Shown here in pieces: positions 46,534-48,625 of a stretch of 48,625 nucleotides of DNA. Numbering within the stretch: the first letter of the stretch is position 1; each line of letters opens with the position of its first letter. The stretch is taken from the NCBI GenBank assembly GCA_017502265.1, contig JAFVVI010000016.1:1-48625 (forward strand). The letters run 5' to 3'. A program made the translations under genes and the position numbers. Below the pieces are notes generated by a model. It ran no database searches. It saw only the letters and a program-made list of their open reading frames with translations, and had not been told where the DNA came from. This stretch comes from Oscillospiraceae bacterium. GTDB lineage: Bacteria > Bacillota > Clostridia > Oscillospirales > Oscillospiraceae.

Positions 46534-46567
46534 GATGCCGCAGGTTCGAATCCTGTCATCCGGACCA
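46534..46567 (+). repeat. Displaced 34-nt copy of the tRNA-Pro 3' half
   Basis: This segment is identical to 46287-46320, from the base of the anticodon stem through CCA. It has no 5' half, so it cannot be a tRNA. A second terminator follows it. Confidence 0.88.
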
Positions 46568-46569
46568 TT

Positions 46570-46607
46570 CAGCCGGAGCTTGCATTTTCGCAAGCTTCGG
46601 CTGTTTT
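46570..46607 (+). terminator. Terminator after the displaced tRNA-Pro 3' copy
   Basis: CAGCCGGAGCTTGC pairs with GCAAGCTTCGGCTG around ATTTTC, then TTTTT. Confidence 0.88.
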
Positions 46608-46644
46608 TAATGATATGAAACATTCTCCAATTGGTGGTGTTTGC

Positions 46645-46672
46645 TTGACTATTGGCGTTGAAATGCTATAAT
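46645..46672 (+). promoter_or_regulatory. Promoter of the hydrogenase gene
   Basis: TTGACT at 46645-46650, a 16-base spacer, and TATAAT at 46667-46672 with an extended TGC. Confidence 0.75.
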
Positions 46673-46700
46673 CATAACAGAAATAGTGGGAGGGTAAGAT

Positions 46701-48206
46701 ATGAGAGGAATACCGTCTTTAATAACCGATATTCGCAATAAAGTGTTCACCGAGGTAGCCAGAATGGCCTATTCCGGCAGAGGATACGAGGGTGTGGATG
46801 AACTGCCTTACATTATTGTTCCCGGCGATCAACCTTTGCACCGGGAATCGGTGTTTCTGGAGCGGGCGATCGCCAGCGAGCGTGTCCGCCTGGCAATGGG
46901 TTTGAATATCCGTCCCATCCAGACCCGGCATCTGATGACCGAGGGTATGGACGAGGCTGCGGTGGCAGAGCAGTATTATAAGCCGCCGCTGATCAATATT
47001 ATTCCCTATGCCTGCCATGCTTGTCCCACCCACCAGTACAAGGTGAGCAACTACTGTCAAAACTGCCTTGCTGCCTCCTGCCAAAAGGTATGCCCCAAAG
47101 ATGCCATCTCTTTCCGCAACAACCGGTCTTATATCGATTTGGACAAGTGCATTCGCTGCGGAAAATGCGCCAAGGCCTGCCCCTATAATGCTATCGTCCA
47201 TTTGGAGCGCCCCTGTCAGGTTGCCTGCGGTATGGATGCCATCCATTCTGACGAGCAGGGCCGCGCGGTAATCGATCAGGAAAAGTGCGTAGCCTGTGGT
47301 CAGTGCCTTGTGAGCTGCCCCTTTGGCGCAATCGTGGACAAGGGACAGATATTCCAGGTAATTCAGTCGATTCTGCAGGGGAATAAGGTCATTGCTGTGG
47401 TAGCGCCGGCCTTTATCGGCCAGTTCGGCAAACATTCCACCCCCGGCAAGTTTATTGCAGCTATGAAGCAGCTGGGCTTTGCCCGGATCGTGGAGGTGGC
47501 GGTAGGCGCGGATATCTGTACCGTTGAGGAAGCCAAGGACTTTATGGAAAAAGTTCCTGCTGAGCAGAATTATATGGCGACATCCTGTTGCCCGGCCTGG
47601 CATTCTATGATCTATAAGCTGTTCCCTGATCAGTCGGAAAATATCTCTATGACCTTGACGCCTATGGTGTTCACTGCCCGGCTGATGAAGCAGAAATATC
47701 CCGATTGCAAGGTGGTTTTCGTAGGCCCCTGCGCTGCCAAAAAGCTGGAGGCTATCCGGGCAGATATCCGTTCCGATGTGGATTTTGTGCTGACCTTTGA
47801 AGAACTGCAGGGTATGTTCGAAGCCAAGGAGATCAACTTTGAAACTATTGAGCCCATGTACGATCTGAATGAGGGCACGGCTGCTGGCCGGGGTTTTGCG
47901 GTGGCCGGCGGTGTTGCCAACGCGGTGGCCAATATGATAAAGGAAATGGACCCGGAGCGGGATGTGAAAACCGCCAGCGCAGAGGGTCTGCGGGATTGCC
48001 GCAAGCTGATGGCTATGGCTAAGGCTGGCAAGTACGACGGCTACCTGCTGGAGGGTATGGCTTGTCCCGGCGGATGTGTAGCTGGCGCAGGAACGCTGCT
48101 GCCGGTGGATTTGGCGGCCAAGGTAGTCAGCCGTTACCAAAGCGAAACAGACCGTGTTAGTCCCACAGACAGCGCCTACCGTGACGCAGGTCAAAATTTG
48201 GAATAA
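46701..48206 (+). CDS. Monomeric [FeFe]-hydrogenase (group-B-like)
   Basis: This 501-residue protein has N-terminal cysteine-rich ferredoxin modules (about residues 105-210: CHACPTHQ, CQNCLAASCQKVCP, CIRCGKCAKACP, CVACGQCLVSCP), followed by the H-cluster domain. Its three signatures are TSCCPAW (residues 294-300), FVGPCAAKK and EGMACPGGCVAGAG. TSCCPAW instead of TSCSPxW marks the group-B-type monomeric enzymes. It links ferredoxin and hydrogen in the cytoplasm, and in an organism with CODH/ACS it could supply reductant or vent electrons. It may also be a redox sensor. GGGAGGG precedes the ATG. Confidence 0.92.
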   Translation: MRGIPSLITDIRNKVFTEVARMAYSGRGYEGVDELPYIIVPGDQPLHRESVFLERAIASERVRLAMGLNIRPIQTRHLMTEGMDEAAVAEQYYKPPLINIIPYACHACPTHQYKVSNYCQNCLAASCQKVCPKDAISFRNNRSYIDLDKCIRCGKCAKACPYNAIVHLERPCQVACGMDAIHSDEQGRAVIDQEKCVACGQCLVSCPFGAIVDKGQIFQVIQSILQGNKVIAVVAPAFIGQFGKHSTPGKFIAAMKQLGFARIVEVAVGADICTVEEAKDFMEKVPAEQNYMATSCCPAWHSMIYKLFPDQSENISMTLTPMVFTARLMKQKYPDCKVVFVGPCAAKKLEAIRADIRSDVDFVLTFEELQGMFEAKEINFETIEPMYDLNEGTAAGRGFAVAGGVANAVANMIKEMDPERDVKTASAEGLRDCRKLMAMAKAGKYDGYLLEGMACPGGCVAGAGTLLPVDLAAKVVSRYQSETDRVSPTDSAYRDAGQNLE

Positions 48207-48211
48207 ACAGT

Positions 48212-48246
48212 AAAATCCCCGTGGCCGAGGCCACGGGGATTTTTTA
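48212..48246. terminator. Bidirectional terminator
   Basis: AAAATCCCCGTGGCC pairs with GGCCACGGGGATTTT, between the convergent hydrogenase and acsB genes. Confidence 0.92.
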
Positions 48247-48259
48247 TTGAAAAAGGAAA

Positions 48260-48625
48260 TTACATATCGAAGGGTTCCATGCCCAGAACGGGGTGACCCA
48301 CAGTGCCCAGGTACTCCAGCAGCTGCTCGGGATCTTCCTGACAGATGGTCTCGTCAGCGATCATGTCGGTGAAGTTCTCAACACCGTACATTTCCAGAAC
48401 AGTAGCATCCAGACGCTCGCGCATCTGATCCTTCAGCATCTTGGGCATCCAGACGATACGGCCGGGACCGCCTTCAGCTGCGATGAACTTCTTGGAGGAG
48501 ATGAAGTGCTTGCCGTGGCCCATGAAGCCAGGAGTCTGCACACCGCCGCCGGTCATAGAAGCCATTTCGGAGAAGCTCATACCCAGAGGAGTGACACCGG
48601 CGTGCTCACGGCAGGTGATAACCAC
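48260..48625 (-). CDS. acsB: Acetyl-CoA synthase (CODH/ACS beta subunit), C-terminal part
   Basis: The last 121 residues of the gene are present; the rest lies beyond the right edge. The segment GMSFSEMASMTGGGVQTPGF, the GHGKHFISSKKFI stretch, and PGRIVWMPKMLKDQMRERL are highly conserved in the C-terminal domain of AcsB/CdhC. Acetyl-CoA synthase joins a methyl group from the corrinoid protein, carbon monoxide from CODH and CoA at a nickel-iron A-cluster. Its cluster cysteines lie upstream of this part. The gene implies a Wood-Ljungdahl pathway in this organism. Confidence 0.93.
   Translation of the reverse strand: MVITCREHAGVTPLGMSFSEMASMTGGGVQTPGFMGHGKHFISSKKFIAAEGGPGRIVWMPKMLKDQMRERLDATVLEMYGVENFTDMIADETICQEDPEQLLEYLGTVGHPVLGMEPFDM

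Noticed and set aside
46534-46567. A second tRNA-Pro gene
   Set aside because: Only the 3' half is present. The D arm, acceptor 5' strand and most of the anticodon arm are missing.
46719-48194. A 491-codon open frame on the minus strand
   Set aside because: It is a shadow of the [FeFe]-hydrogenase gene, and no start signal is present.

Overview
The window looks like chromosome of an anaerobic, Gram-positive, low-to-mid GC member of the Clostridia, most like Oscillospiraceae. The reasons are a CODH/acetyl-CoA synthase gene at the right edge, a monomeric [FeFe]-hydrogenase, a Spo0A-type DNA-binding protein, an LTA-synthase-like enzyme, a type III pantothenate kinase, and strong AGGAGG ribosome sites with -35/-10 promoters throughout. 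This assignment rests on gene content only.

Layout. 1-10014: the end of a 2-oxoacid dehydrogenase E1-beta gene, an MBL-fold hydrolase, an LTA synthase-like enzyme, tRNA-Thr and tRNA-Tyr, a Spo0A-like regulator without its phospho-acceptor behind two tandem 0A boxes, a three-gene conserved set of unknown role, a phosphoesterase/coaX operon, small membrane proteins, and a secreted M14 peptidase with a HAD phosphatase. 10076-12744: tRNA-Ser with a displaced copy of its own 3' end, then a ygiQ/vanZ operon. 12891-17150: a four-gene hydro-lyase operon (fumarase-like alpha and beta, AtuA-like, DUF4387) divergent from an AraC-type regulator. 17412-20549: a large secreted, membrane-anchored protein with a Gly-Asp-Met-Asp repeat tract.

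20631-30451 is an integrative element in tRNA-Leu(CAG). It is bounded by 53-bp direct repeats made of the tRNA 3' end plus its terminator. It carries integrase, excisionase, two tandem paralogues of unknown function, a Rep-like protein, a possible replication or transfer origin, an ArgR-like regulator, a DUF1643 pair, a lipoprotein, a zinc-finger protein, a Mor-like regulator and a polytopic membrane protein. No conjugation machinery is visible, so it is best called an integrative or mobilizable element with unknown cargo.

30517-48625 returns to housekeeping and redox genes: a ferredoxin-thioredoxin-reductase-like protein with trxB, a Rieske-FAD oxidoreductase, a Zn-ribbon/Fe-S/SDR operon next to a Crp/Fnr-type regulator, glnA, nitroreductase, flavin reductase, peptide deformylase, a five-gene kinase/methyltransferase operon, a LytTR/DUF3021 pair, tRNA-Pro with a second displaced 3' copy, a group-B-like [FeFe]-hydrogenase and the end of acsB.

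The observations most worth following are: (1) two short tRNA-linked segments (Ser and Pro) with the same architecture of full tRNA, hairpin, inverted tRNA piece, body, direct 3' tRNA copy, hairpin; (2) the tRNA-Leu element with matching GCCGAC sites at both ends and a nested inverted repeat beside rep; (3) a Spo0A-like protein with Asn at the phospho-site behind tandem 0A boxes; (4) two Crp-like boxes placed identically relative to their -10 elements; (5) two divergent promoter pairs that share one palindromic TTGCAA -35.
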